A DNA stretch of 64,000 nt from the NCBI GenBank assembly GCA_964017235.1, contig OZ024936.1:93098537-93162536 (forward strand). The letters are read 5' to 3'. Every line of letters begins with the position of its first letter. The first letter of the stretch is position 1. Source of the stretch: Sabellastarte sp. h YS-2021. Its lineage: Eukaryota > Annelida > Polychaeta > Sabellida > Sabellidae. This document shows, piece by piece, positions 23,340-33,959 of the stretch. The notes beneath the pieces were generated by a model that saw only the letters and a program-made list of their open reading frames with translations, had not been told where the DNA came from and made no database searches. The position numbers and the translations under genes were made by a program.

Positions 23340-23660
23340 GAAATGGCAAAGTAACTACCGAATGGCAAGTAACTACAAGCTTTTCAACATGAAGTTCCCA
23401 GGCCGAGATTCAAACCAGCGACCTCAGAGGTGGAAGGTAAGCACTCTGACCACTAGCCCTATTCAAGATCCATGAGTAAAGAAGAATATGAATACAATAA
23501 AGTAATGTAAATTATATATCAGAACACATCAATTACTCACCCATCTATAATGTTCTACGTTTTTACACCCAGTTCAACAGCCAGGGTCATATTGGGACAG
23601 GCCCCCCAGTATCTGTCACTCGTAACTTGTGATTCCTCTTCCACTAAGCCACTGAGGACC
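23340..23660 (-). mobile_element. SINE family S1, diverged broken copy
   Basis: The head half in reverse orientation (GGCAAGTAACTAC..., GATTCAAACC, GGTGGAAGGTAAGCACTCTG) is at 23,340-23,462. A body fragment (GTTCAACAGCCAGGGTCATATTG) is at 23,570-23,605. The arrangement is out of order and interrupted, so this is an old and rearranged copy or two fragments. Confidence 0.55.
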
Positions 23661-24359
23661 TCAATGTAAAAACTATAAATGTTAGCTATGTCCCAATCTC
23701 TAAGTTTGATAATGGTTACATTTGTCTATTGAAGCATTTGTCAGTCAATAGCTCAGAATTATTAAAGAACCAATTCCCTTCATAGAATATTGAGAAATAA
23801 CATCACAGTGACCATACAGTTGTATTCATGCGGGAATGCATTTTCAAATTTTAAAATCAGCTAAAATATTGCTACAAGCGATATCTTTGCACAATATAGA
23901 CAGTAAATCGTTATTTGTATTTATTTTGAGTGTAATTTGATACACTTTTATTTATTAAAATATTATTGTGGAGCAAAGCACCTTAATTAATTGAATTTTG
24001 AAATTATTGTTAATTGCACAGTTAATCATATGTTGATAATTAAAAAGGCTCAAACGAATATGTGTGATTTATATAAATCAAGATACCGAGATAAATGCAG
24101 TTAAATATCAGTTTGTGCTTATTTGTAAGAACTAGTGTTGTAGCATACAAGTCTGCATTCTCTGATCAGTGTGTATGTTATTTTATGAGATTTTTGTGCA
24201 CTGCTGTCCTTCAAACATATCTCAGGTTTTCAGTGTGAATGTTAGTACAGCATTCCAGTGAAGTGATGTGATCATTAAAATATGTAGTGTTTAGTCTATT
24301 TAAATGCAGACCATGGTTCACAGGAAACAGGTTTCATAGATCTTAGGTCACACGACACA

Positions 24360-24700
24360 GCTTATCTGCCACTGTGGCCTAGCAGGTAACACACTTGCTT
24401 CGGAGCGCAGACGACGTGGGTTCAAACCCAGGTACAGACAGATACATAGTGGCTCAGATGACCACTTAAAATGGCGGTCCTCTGTCATTGGGTCCTATCC
24501 CCAGTGGCAGGCTAAAGAACCTCAAGGACGTTGATAAGTGGTCATCCTTGAGCCTCTGTCTTTCAGTTAGGAGAATGCAAGTCAGTATGAGCTTGGACTG
24601 TGCTTAGTTCAGTCGAATGGGTCAAATAGCGCTTTGAGTCCTGTAGTATATGGAGATATTGCGCTGAGTATAAAAACCAAATACATACTTATTAGGAAAT
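24360..24700 (+). mobile_element. tRNA-derived SINE, second family (S2)
   Basis: The head is tRNA-like: an A-box-type TGGCCTAGCAGGTAACACAC, then GGTTCAAACCC (B box). The body follows, and the 3' part reads AATAGCGCTTTGAGTCC...GATATTGCGCTGAGTATAAA. That tail type (ATAGCGC...TATAAA) is common at the 3' ends of invertebrate SINEs and their LINE partners. It differs in sequence from family S1. Confidence 0.65.
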
Positions 24701-25329
24701 GAAGTAGGGAAGCACAAGTAAATTCTCTAAATTTGTCCAGAACATAGGTCATGTGACCACCACTTCCTCTCACATTCCAGAGGTTGTAATGACTGTGAGT
24801 CATCTTTGGCATTACAAAGTTTAATATAAAAGTAGCATCACATGCAGTCAAAATTCAGTAAGAACAAGTAGCAAAAGCAGAGGAAAGATCATAGAAACGC
24901 CATGTAGTAGATAACGAAGGGCCAGCCTTGTGCCATAATGCTGTTAAAAAGAGTTATTCTTAAATATCTAGCTCCAGCAAGTTGCAAGGACTTTGTTATA
25001 CTTTTGTTGTTGATATTTTTAAAATAAAAGAGTACCTAGAAGATATTGCATTTTAATACAAACTTATTAATTGTTGGACATCTCCACCCGACAATATGCA
25101 CTGACACAGATGCAAAATATACATGTACTTTGCAAACTGAAAAAAAAGTTAAAAATTATTTACAATGCACTTTATGGGGCAATAGTGTAACTCTTAGTTG
25201 AAATCTGTCCTCCAACTTGTCACAATTTGCATACGTAGACTCAAAATAGAAATGATATATGTCTGTCTACAATCATTATCACCTGATATGGTGTTGTTGG
25301 TGATATGGTAATATGATGTTGTTGGTGAT
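24701..25329. other. Non-coding stretch with short TG-rich repeats
   Basis: No gene. A short local duplication, GTTGTTGGTGATATGGT/GTTGTTGGTGATT, lies at 25,280-25,330, just left of the Ngaro-1 A1 repeat. Confidence 0.4.
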
Positions 25330-25517
25330 TATTAGTTGTGCTTGTCACAACATTTCAGTTAAGGGCTAGGCCACATTATCAAAGTATTGTTTCTATTCCA
25401 GGCCATGGGCCTGATTAAGTGTCAGTCTAATTCCTGTCATAACATAAAGTAACCAGAGTAGTAGCCACCCACACATTTCCCGCCACTACAGTTTGCTTTC
25501 TTACCTTTAGTAGCTAT
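25330..25517 (+). repeat. Ngaro-1 split direct repeat A1
   Basis: Shares CTTGTCACAACATTTCAGTT, ATGGGCCTGATTAA and TTTCTTACCTTTAGTAGCTA with A2 at 32,195-32,412, in the same order and orientation. A2 is about 30 bp longer because of an indel in the middle. Confidence 0.75.
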
Positions 25518-25670
25518 TTGACTGTATTTGATTTGATTGTATGAACTTTGACTGTACATAAGCAACCGTCTATACAAGGAATTTTAAACAGCTTATTTAC
25601 TTTTTATCTGAGTTTTGATTTTTTAGTGTTATAATATTTTATATGACTTTACAAGTTTTAAAGTGGTGCA

Positions 25671-26960
25671 GTGCTGCTCATTAACATAATATCTCAAAGC
25701 ACCCAAGCAAATTGTGCAAAATGTGGTTTTAAAAACACCAGGCCCGTAATGTCAGATGTAAATGTCAATGCCCCAGTATCAGAAATGCATTCAAATACAG
25801 ATAGTTGGAGCTTTATTGCCCCTAATCAGCTGGCAGCACAGCAGAACGAGTCTGGATCTGCCTCATCAAGCAGCAAAGAATCAGCATCAGGAATACCCTC
25901 AGCATTGGCTTCCATGGTGGAAGCCAAGATGGACCTCATTCTCAAACGAATGGATGAGCTGGAAAACAAAAATAAAGTGTTTGACCAGCAGGTGGTGGCC
26001 AAAAATATCGACATAGAAATCTCTTATTTCACACAACTCCTGAAATAAAAAGTCACACACTTGTTCAAAATCGTGCTCCTGGCATGGCTCCTCAAAATTA
26101 AAAGCATCCAAGAAGGAAGCCTCTGATGACCAGGATTCATCCGACGACAACATGACAGCAGGTACATCTTACTGGCACATCTCACATTCTTTGCAAACTT
26201 CTATACATTTCTTAAAAAAATAACTAAAATTACAAAGGAGAGTGCAACATCAACTGGAAAGACTTCAGGGCAAATAGCGTCACTCAGCAGGTAACAAAAC
26301 CATTAAGTCAGGGTTACATAGGGCTGGGTACAAGAAATTAGCTGGCCACATCGCCATTGTTTTGCAGACCCTGGGGGTCAAACTTTCTGATCACAAAGAC
26401 CTGTCCCCACTCCAATTTATTTTCGGGTTGCCTGCGGGAAGAATGTAGTTACAAATTAAATCAAACATGATTGAATACGGTAGGCACCTATTCCAAGATG
26501 CCACTGGAAAACCAAAAACTTCAAAGGGCAACAACCGTGAAAAAGTGTGTCAAGACTACAACTCAATTTATTTTTGGGTTGCCTGCGGGAAGAATGTAGT
26601 TACAAATTAAATCAAACATGATTGAATACGGTAGGCACCTATTCCAAGATGCCACTGGAAAAGCAAAAACTTCAAAGGGCAACAACCGTGAAAAAGTGTG
26701 TCAAGACTACAACTCAAACAGCTGTCAACAATGCGCTGACCATGTTCACAATGGTCAAATACACAAGCATGCCTGCTTGTACTGCTTCCAGGAAATGGGA
26801 AAATTCTGTCAACACAAGGTTCAAGACTGTATTCTAAGGCGTAAGAGTGAGCAATATATAAGATAAGATATAAGATATCAAAAATTCTAGCTGATACCAA
26901 ATTATGCATCATATCAACACCAATCGAATCTACAACACAAACATGTTTAGGCAAAATAGC
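25671..26960 (+). pseudogene. Ngaro-1 gag-like region with zinc finger
   Basis: An open frame at 25,671-26,048 gives a Ser/Asn-rich N-terminus with a short coiled-coil-like stretch (VEAKMDLILKRMDELENKNK). Further on, after frame breaks and a 151-bp tandem duplication, the frame 26,618-26,866 encodes a Cys/His cluster: C-x7-C, KH-x-C-x2-C, x9-H-x4-C. The same cluster closes the gag of the Ngaro copies at 46 and 57.7 kb. It differs from the retroviral CCHC knuckle. It is presumably the nucleic-acid-binding end of the capsid-like protein. Confidence 0.6.
26411..26712 (+). repeat. 151-bp tandem duplication inside gag
   Basis: Two adjacent units of 151 bp differ at only a few bases; GATTGAATACGG starts at 26,469 and 26,620. 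The length is not a multiple of three, so the duplication breaks the gag frame. Confidence 0.9.
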
Positions 26961-27149
26961 AATTTTAAGGTAATTTTATCATGAAAATCGGACACATGGG
27001 ATAGTAGTTTTAGTGTTTTTCAGCCCAATTCTGACACTTCGTATGACAGGTTCCATAGTTTTTCACAGCTTGTAAGTAATATTAATGAGGCTAAAGTCGA
27101 TACACATGTTTTTCAGCATCAACCGAAAGGTCATACAGACACAGAGGAT

Positions 27150-28385
27150 TTCAACAAGCCGTTTGATGAGAGTTATCTGATAAGGCATATGTGTAATTGC
27201 AAAAATCTGGATTTTGACTGGCGTTTTGTTCATCAGAAACTCAGTAGTGTAGAATTAAATTCTAAACAAGTTGAATTCCTGTTTGTACCACTTAGTATTA
27301 TAGCAGTACCACTATTTAAATCTCCCCGAACTTTAGACATTTAGTTTAATGAATGGGCCTTCAAGGCTCATGAATTGGTCAGGGCTAGTGGTACCTATAA
27401 CCATAGACATTGTCAGATCAAAGTCTCTACTAAAATGAATATTGATAATTGGAGGTCACTGTGTGCAAACTACCATGACCAAAAACTACTCAACTACTCA
27501 ACTACTCAACTACCTAAAATACCTATCAATGAGTATTGATAGGAGTGAATTTCAATGCAACACAGATTGTGTGAACCACCTTTCAGCAATTAACTTTCCA
27601 AATGATGTTGACGTGTATTTTAGGAAAGAAACAAAACACAAGCCCATTGTGTTTCCTTGTGATAGCATCCCTTTTCCCATTTGCTATTCTCCAATTTTAT
27701 CAAGACCCAAGGAAGGCGACACAAGAAGAATCATTATAAACATTGTTGATGACATTGTGAAATCAGTACAAGACCTGGGCACTGAGGTCCTTTTATCAAA
27801 AATTGATGTCAGTGGTGCTTTTAAGACTGCTTTTAAGACTTTTAAGAGTCGACCCCTATGAATATGATGCCTTGGGGTTGCAGTGGGATGGCAAATCTTA
27901 CATTGACATTAGTATACCCATGGAAATGGAAACAGAAAGTGCACTCTGTCAGAGAACCACAGACATCAGAGGTCACGTCATGCAGTCCAAAAGTGTGCAC
28001 ATCTACAATTATATTGATAATGACATCTGTGTCTACCGACGTCGAAACCAGGTGAATTTGACGCTCTTTTCTCACTGTTTGAGTTTAATACTTGACGCCT
28101 GTCATCTCTTCATCACCAGGAAGCACATGATTCGCAGACAACTCCAATCCCTGCTTGGGAAGTTGCTGTACTCACAGAGATGTGTCCCTGTGTCACATGC
28201 TTTTGTGAATAGGTTATTAAATAAGTTGTGTATGGGCTCTCAAAAAGTGTTAATAACTGAGTACATGAGAAAGGACATAGGTTGGTTCATACAGTTTCTA
28301 GTCAGGTTCAATGGCAAAGTACTTTTTCCAGGAAAGCGTAAAAGAATTGATGTGTTTGCCGACACATTGTGTTCAGGCCTGGGGG
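27150..28385 (+). pseudogene. Ngaro-1 reverse transcriptase remnant
   Basis: The frame 27,442-27,861 holds ICYSPILSRPKEGDTRRIII (finger region) and TEVLLSKIDVSGAFK (first catalytic Asp). The frame 27,803-28,390 continues with VDPYEYDALGLQW and CQRTTDIRGHVMQS, then YNYIDNDICVY, which is the Y-I-D-D motif with the second Asp shifted. The thumb follows (RRQLQSLLGKLLYSQRCV). Compared with Ngaro-2 a stretch is missing after RRIII, and a short block repeats at 27,820-27,845 (CTTTTAAGACTGC). It is non-functional. Confidence 0.75.
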
Positions 28386-28790
28386 CTTAATGAGCTAGCA
28401 ATGTGTCTCTCGTCCTGTATCTTCCACAATGGGTTTCGGTGTAATACATCTGGAAATGTTAAATGTTATACTGGCTCTCAGGCTCTTGGCCATGTGTTGC
28501 AGGGCAAAATGATAAGCCTTCACATAGATAATCAAGCAGTGGTGCACTCGCTTAAATTTGGAAAAACTAAAGACAAAGTATTACAGTCAATAGTCAGAAA
28601 AATCTGGCTGCTAGCAGCGCCACATGATATACAGTTGAATTACTCTCACATACCTGGTATTTTAAATAAAGAAGCTAACGTCTTGTCTAGAGTGTTCCAG
28701 CATCCAAGTGAATATAGTCTATTCTTATTGCATAATTGCGTGTGCTGGCCTGTGAATGGTGGATGGTGTGTACCAACGATGTTTCTGTGA
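28385..28790 (+). pseudogene. Ngaro-1 RNase H remnant
   Basis: The frame ending at 28,790 contains MISLHIDNQAVVHSLKFGKT, KIWLLAAPHDIQLNYSHIPG and NKEANVLSRVFQ. These are the D-N-Q, I-W-L and H-I-P-G...N..AN.LSR landmarks of the Ngaro RNase H. It is preceded by a frame break from the RT. Confidence 0.75.
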
Positions 28791-29703
28791 TTCCAGGATC
28801 AGCTTCATCTCTGGTGTGTCAAGAATACATCAGACTGGACAAAGCTCTACGGCTAAGAACTGCATCAGCCTATGTCACCAAGTTTAAACTCTATTTGGTC
28901 TTCACATCTTGGCATCAGCTACCTCTCTATGAGGTCGATGTCATCTTGGCTTTCCTGGAATTTCTGACACAAAATGGTGGTAGAGCACAAACACTGGCTA
29001 GTTATGTATCGGTACTGAAACTTTATTTTAAATTATTTGATATTGACAACCATGGCTTATCTCATAGAAAAATCCAATTATTTATCAGGTCAGTGCCTGT
29101 AAATTCTGTGTATATCCCAAAGTTCAAAGCAAATATCACCATTTCATTGTTACTAAATATACTTGAGAAATGTAAGGAACTAAAGTATGGCCAAGTATAT
29201 AGAGCTGCATTTTTGCTTGCTTATTTTGCATTTTTAAGATTGTCCAATGTGGTACCTATTTCAGGTAAAACCGTTATTGCCGCTATAAACCTACTCAGAA
29301 GTGACATAATTTTCGGTCCCCCTGGGGATCCCATCATGCTAAAATCCACTCCTGGGGAGTGCCATACGAGCAGCCAACGCTCATCAAGTGGTACAAATAC
29401 CCTCCCTTACCCCCTTCCCTTTGTGCCCGGTATATGCCATGAAATCTTGCTGGCTGCTGTTCCTGCTTCCTCTTCTTTCCCCTTTTTCTTGTCCCCTCCC
29501 TGCTGGTGTTTCCATTCTCACTGTCCCTATGGTTTCGGCCACTCTTTCAAAAATCTTTACCCCATGCCGTCTCAATCCAGCCCACTTTGGCTTCCAATCC
29601 TTTAGGCTGTCAGCAGTGTCCTAGGCAGCATACCACAACGCCCCCCTGCAAAATCTGAAGGCCCACGGGGATGGTGTTCCTCAGCTATCAACTGTTATTT
29701 CAA
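28736..29703 (+). pseudogene. Ngaro-1 tyrosine recombinase, broken C-terminus
   Basis: The frame 28,736-29,605 gives a SAM-like N-terminal domain (RTASAYVTKFKLYLVF, VILAFLEFLTQN, LASYVSVLKLYFKL). The first catalytic block, FAFLRLSNVVP, keeps its Arg (residue 168 of that frame). Near 29,340-29,390 the frame changes. The rest reads PLCPVYAMKSCW, then GFQSFRLSAVS (H-x-x-R with His replaced by Gln). In a further frame AHGD/HGWCSSAIN gives the end of the domain at about 29,700. A YR instead of an integrase is the defining trait of this order. Confidence 0.75.
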
Positions 29704-29917
29704 ACATACACCCAAAACCTAATCAAAAGTGGCTACTACATTCCAAAAAATACTACTACATTAATGGTTTGGGCGTTTTAAAGTCTTTTAGTTTTAACAT
29801 TATAGTTATATGTGTGTGTGTCATTTATGTTAAATATTTAATATGTCGTGGTTTGTCTATTAATTTCAAATAAAAGGCTATTATCCCATTATATATATGT
29901 TACGCCCAATCCTTGAA

Positions 29918-30107
29918 TTTATTTATTTATTTTTTTATTTATTTATTTGGGGTTTAACGTCGCTTTCAACACTGTACAGGTCATATCACGACGGGTAGTT
30001 GGAAGGGCAGAGGAAACCAGTACATAGAGTTCGCTAGGGTTGTGTACTGTAAACTGCCGACCAACGGCAAGCAACTACCAGCTTTCCCACTTACGACCAT
30101 GACGGGG
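29918..30107 (-). mobile_element. SINE family S1 copy in the TA transposon TIR
   Basis: Reverse-orientation copy flanked by a 9-bp duplication ATCCTTGAA (29,909-29,917 and 30,108-30,116). It lacks the A-box end (5'-truncated). Confidence 0.85.
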
Positions 30108-30530
30108 ATCCTTGAAATTGCCCATTTCATGAAATAGGCAAGAATTTTCCCCATTTTATGAAATAGGCAACTGACTTGCCTATTTCGTGAAATGGGCAAT
30201 TTATTCAATTGTGACTTGTCCATTTCATGAAGTAGGCAATGTTATGCATGGAATTATAAATTTCATGCATAGATGAAGGAAAAAAATTGGAATCACCCTT
30301 AAGAACTTGCTTTTGTATACACTATTAACAGAAACTTTACAAATATGTTAGAAATACTGAAAATGTGTTACTTAAAAAAATTAAAGGCTAAAGAAAGGTA
30401 AATGGTGTTTATTTCTATATGCATTGTCTCAAATATGTTATGTCTTTGTTGATATCTTAATATAATTAAGATATTCAAAAATATAAGTAGTACATCAGAA
30501 TATCTACTAATAACATTTGATTATTTCCAG

Positions 30531-31239
30531 GGGCCGGTTTCATGAACAGACTTAAGCCTTGAGTCAGACTCAAAAGTTGAGACTTTGTCTCAAATTTCGG
30601 AAATATTTTGCTGAGTCTGTTAACTCAGACTCAATGCATTTCACAAACAGGCTCAACTTGAGACCTGGCTCAGTCACAGGCTCAAATTTGAGCCCATCAA
30701 GGAGGTGTCTCAAATTTGAGTTTGATGCCAAAAAACGCATACATAAAGCAATGCAATTTGTTCCAAAATGAAATTGATAAATCTTGAAATCTTCTATTTT
30801 CATTTTATTTTGTAATTACAGCCACGTATTCAATATTTACTGATAACAAAAGTCAATAGAATTGACATGGTTTATAGCCTATTATCAAGTGACAGGCCTC
30901 AAGGGTGGACTCAAAGCCAGACCCAACCTCAGTTGAGTTTCAATCTTATGGATCATTTAGAATAATATATTATCATATAATTTCTTTGTATTATGAGTAT
31001 TAAAGATATTTAAAATGATAATAATCATAAAATATAACTTTTTAAACTAAAAATAAGCCCACTTAATATATGAAATGAGATTGAAAAGTTGAGACCATAA
31101 CTTGAGACTGGTCTCAGCTGATCCACCCTTTATGAAATCCATTTGAGCCAAAAACTCAGCAGAGACAAAAGTCTCAGATTTGAAACCCTGACTCGGCCTT
31201 GAGTCTGGCTCAGTTTGAGACTTTTCATGAAACCGGCCC
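30531..31239. mobile_element. PIF/Harbinger-type MITE (H1), copy 1
   Basis: A 709-bp element with ends GGGCCGGTTTCATGAA...TTCATGAAACCGGCCC and a 3-bp duplication CAG (30,528-30,530 and 31,240-31,242). The CWG/TWA 3-bp target with GG(G)CC termini is typical of PIF/Harbinger. The interior is filled with GAGACT/AGTCTC and TTTGAG/CTCAAA words in both directions, probably subterminal transposase-binding or fold-back repeats. Copy 2 lies at 51,235-51,936 in inverted orientation. Confidence 0.85.
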
Positions 31240-32194
31240 CAGGGTCCCAAGTTTAGCTTATGTCATAAAATACATAACATAATACATCCCAGACATAAAT
31301 ATCAAAAGTGAAAGGATATATGATCAAATTTACATTAATTTATCTTCGATGTTCCAATTATAGCAATTATAACTGAAATCCCTTCTTTTTTGCAAGATTA
31401 GCAAATTATTTTTGTGGAGTTAAGTTTATTGCAATCAGCCATTTTGCTCTCTGCAAGCACTGACATGTGTGATTGCAATTGGGTTCTGCAGCTACAGAGG
31501 TTTAGCTGGTTATTTGATCATATATGTGATCTATTTTCATAAATCCTGTACAAGAGAGTTTTACTCATAGCCAGATTCATGACCTAGGGCGTATTAAGTC
31601 ACCTGAGTAGTCAAGGTGGGTTAGGGTATGTAATCCAATGACAATATGGTTATATAAACAAAGATAATATACCTTGAATCATAAATCATAAACACAAAAG
31701 ACACTGCTCTAATACTGTTCATAAACGATAAAAAGTGTTTTAATATCTATTTGATGTTTTATTTTATCAATTAATCCTAATCAATCATAATGTCCAATTG
31801 TCTGAAATCTATAGTGTTATAACAAGTGTAGCAGCAGAAATAACAATTTTTGCGATAAAATGTACTATTTTTCAGCCAAATATGAAAATTAAGTGTGAAT
31901 AAGTATTTGCCAATAAAATACTTTTATGCATGAAACTTTATTTTTTGTATATGCCTATTTTTTATATATTTCTATTGCCTATTTCATTTAAATTGGCAGC
32001 ATATTTTTTGCCCATTTCGTGGAATACTACAAAAACTGCCTATTTCATGAAATGGGCAAGTTGACCATTTCATGAAATGGGCAAACTTCTTGCCTATTAC
32101 ATGAAATGGGTAATTTCGTGGATTGTGCATAACATACATGCATTGTTTGTTTCACAACTCCATACTTACTTATCTTGGACCTTGATTTTGACTG

Positions 32195-32412
32195 TATTAG
32201 TTGACCTTGTCACAACATTTCAGTTAAGGGCTAAGTCACATTGTCAAAGTATTGTTTCTATTCAAGGCTAAGCAATGGGCCTGATTAAATGTTAGTCCTG
32301 ATTCCTGTCATAACATAAAGTTAGAATACTGTAAATGCTAGGGTCAAACCAATGGTCAGCACAAGTGTCAACATCTGGCAGAGCAGTAGTCTTTCTTACC
32401 TTTAGTAGCTAT
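32195..32412 (+). repeat. Ngaro-1 split direct repeat A2
   Basis: Direct repeat of A1 (25,330-25,517), directly following B1, as the Ngaro structure requires. Confidence 0.75.
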
Positions 32413-32630
32413 GTTTTAATATTATTCTAAACCAAGGGGGTGTACACGCACCCACCCACCTCCCCAGCAACGTCTGCACTACACCTTTGCCTGGTCATGT
32501 GCACCTTTCATCAACACTACATTGCTTCATCAGTCAAGTGTTATCTCACGTAATCATCTGCATCAGAGTGATACATCTTATACTTATGTTCACTAGCTTA
32601 ATTAATATGTTCTATGTGGACCTTTTAAAG

Positions 32631-32806
32631 TCTTTTATTTTTAAAATTATAGCTATATTTGTGTGTGTATCAATTATGTTAAATAATTAATATGTCTTGG
32701 TTTGTCCATTAATGTCAAATAAAAGGCTCTTATCCCATTATATATATACATGCATTGTTTGTTTCACAACTCCATCTTGACGTATCTTGGGCCTTGACCT
32801 TGACTG
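32631..32806 (+). repeat. Ngaro-1 split direct repeat B2 (3' end of element)
   Basis: Repeats both parts of B1 without the transposon. It ends at TTGACCTTGACTG, the same point at which B1 passes into A2. Confidence 0.75.
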
Positions 32807-32850
32807 AACCATGTTCCTGTTTGTGTCAAGTTACTACATCAAAAAGTGAA

Positions 32851-33090
32851 GGGGCCACGGTGGCAGAGTGGTAACACTCTCGCCTCCCACCTCTGACACC
32901 GGGTTTCGGTTCCTGGCATGGCCTCAAGTGGGAAAGCTGGTAGTTGCTTGCCATTGGTCAGCATTTTACAGTACAGAACCCTGACGAACTGTATGTACTG
33001 GTTTCCTCTGCCTCTCCAACTACCCGTTGTGATATGACCTGTACAGTGTTGAAAGAAAACACGTAAAGAAAACTCAAATAAATAAAAAAT
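32851..33090 (+). mobile_element. Full-length SINE family S1 copy
   Basis: The best complete copy (240 bp), flanked by a 15-bp duplication with one mismatch (ACATCAAAAAGTGAA at 32,836-32,850; ACATCAAGAAGTGAA at 33,091-33,105). The tRNA-like head GGGGCCACGGTGGCAGAGTG has an A-box-like TGGCAGAGTGG and a B-box-like GGTTTCGGTTCC. The body contains ACTACCCGTTGTGATATGAC and CTGTACAGTGTTGAAAG, and the tail is AAATAAATAAA. Confidence 0.9.
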
Positions 33091-33105
33091 ACATCAAGAA
33101 GTGAA

Positions 33106-33950
33106 ACATTTTTTTTAAGCTTTTGTCTTGGATATTTAGAGAAAGTACACATATCGTGTAATCTAGGCAAATCCAACAAGCATTTATAGATGCACAATGC
33201 TTTTATTTCTTTTATTTAATTTTTATTTAGTGGTAATGGCGCCATCAGAGGTGATATTGCATACGTTTCGTTGAAGGGTAACACAATACCTCACTATTTC
33301 ATACATTGCTAGACCCATGCAGCAAATTTGCGTGGTCTGGTATATTACATTTGATACGTGCCTTGAAAAGATATTAAAAGCTCTGACATTCCATCGTACA
33401 TGTACACACATGTCAGTGTGCTGCAAATATTGCTGAATAATATTAACGTAGCCTCGAAGTGGGGTAGTAGAGATTTGCACAGTGCTAACAAGGTGAATTC
33501 TACCAACAACAGTGCCAACACAAAAATCAAAGAACAGACTGCTACTAGATACAGATTGTACAGTGGGTTTATATACATGCAAGGTACATGTGAGTGTATC
33601 TTACAGACATGCATACAATTTAAGTAGATGGGGAGAGCCTACAAGACTAGTAAGGAGAATGCACGTGCTTCTAGGGTCGGTTGCAAAAGTTGGGGAATCA
33701 GGGACATAAACCACAAAAAAGCGGAAAAAATGATGGTTTGGTTACATCTCCCCGAAAGACCATACCATACTGGATCAAGACACCAACCTGACTTGGGGTC
33801 GAGATCATTTTCTCCAGAAACTACCAGGACAAGCTATAATACTGACAGGACTGGAGCATTCTCAAGACTCACCTCAACTATACTGATCGCAAGTCGCAAT
33901 TCAAACAACACTGTATAAACCCCTTCTGGCTGACAAAAACATCAATTGTC
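33106..33950. other. Non-coding stretch, nothing recognised
   Basis: Short ORFs on both strands (for example 33,628-33,918 +) have no recognisable features. It may be 5' flank or UTR of the Harbinger element to the right. Confidence 0.35.
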
Positions 33951-33959
33951 ACTGCAAAA

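Larger units (their letters stand above)
29898..32134. mobile_element. TA-target transposon with long TIRs and palindromic boxes
   Basis: TA duplications lie at 29,896-29,897 and 32,135-32,136. The terminal inverted repeats are about 45 bp long, beginning TGTTACGCCCAATCC and, reversed from the right end, TGTTATGCACAATCC, with a few mismatches. Both ends also carry several copies of a palindrome of the form TTGCCCATTTCATGAAATGGGCAA-like halves (left 30,117-30,240; right 31,965-32,110). Without its own insertions (SINE 29,918-30,107 and Harbinger MITE 30,531-31,239) it is about 1.3 kb. No transposase is visible, so it is non-autonomous. TA duplication suits Tc1/mariner, but the superfamily is inferred. 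Confidence 0.75.
29774..32194 (+). repeat. Ngaro-1 repeat B1, split by a transposon
   Basis: The left part is 29,774-29,897 (TTTTAAAGTCTTTTAG ... CCCATTATATATA) and the right part is 32,135-32,194 (CATGCATTGTTTGTTTCACA...). B2 at 32,631-32,806 has the same sequence uninterrupted. The gap between the parts is exactly the TA-target element plus one TA. Confidence 0.8.
25330..32806 (+). mobile_element. Ngaro-type YR retrotransposon, copy 1, with nested insertions
   Basis: Ngaro elements have no LTRs. Instead they have split direct repeats in the order A1 - ORFs - B1A2 - B2, and they use a tyrosine recombinase instead of an integrase. Here A1 is 25,330-25,517, B1 is 29,774-29,897 plus 32,135-32,194, A2 is 32,195-32,412 and B2 is 32,631-32,806. 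Between them lie gag-like, RT, RNase H and YR remnants in that order, all on +. B1 is interrupted by a 2.2-kb TA-target transposon that itself holds a SINE and a Harbinger MITE. The coding parts have many frame breaks and internal losses, so this is the oldest of the three Ngaro copies here. Confidence 0.8.

Noticed and set aside
25762-26016. 84-codon ORF on + rich in Trp and Ser
   Set aside because: Overlapping frame of the Ngaro-1 gag ORF.
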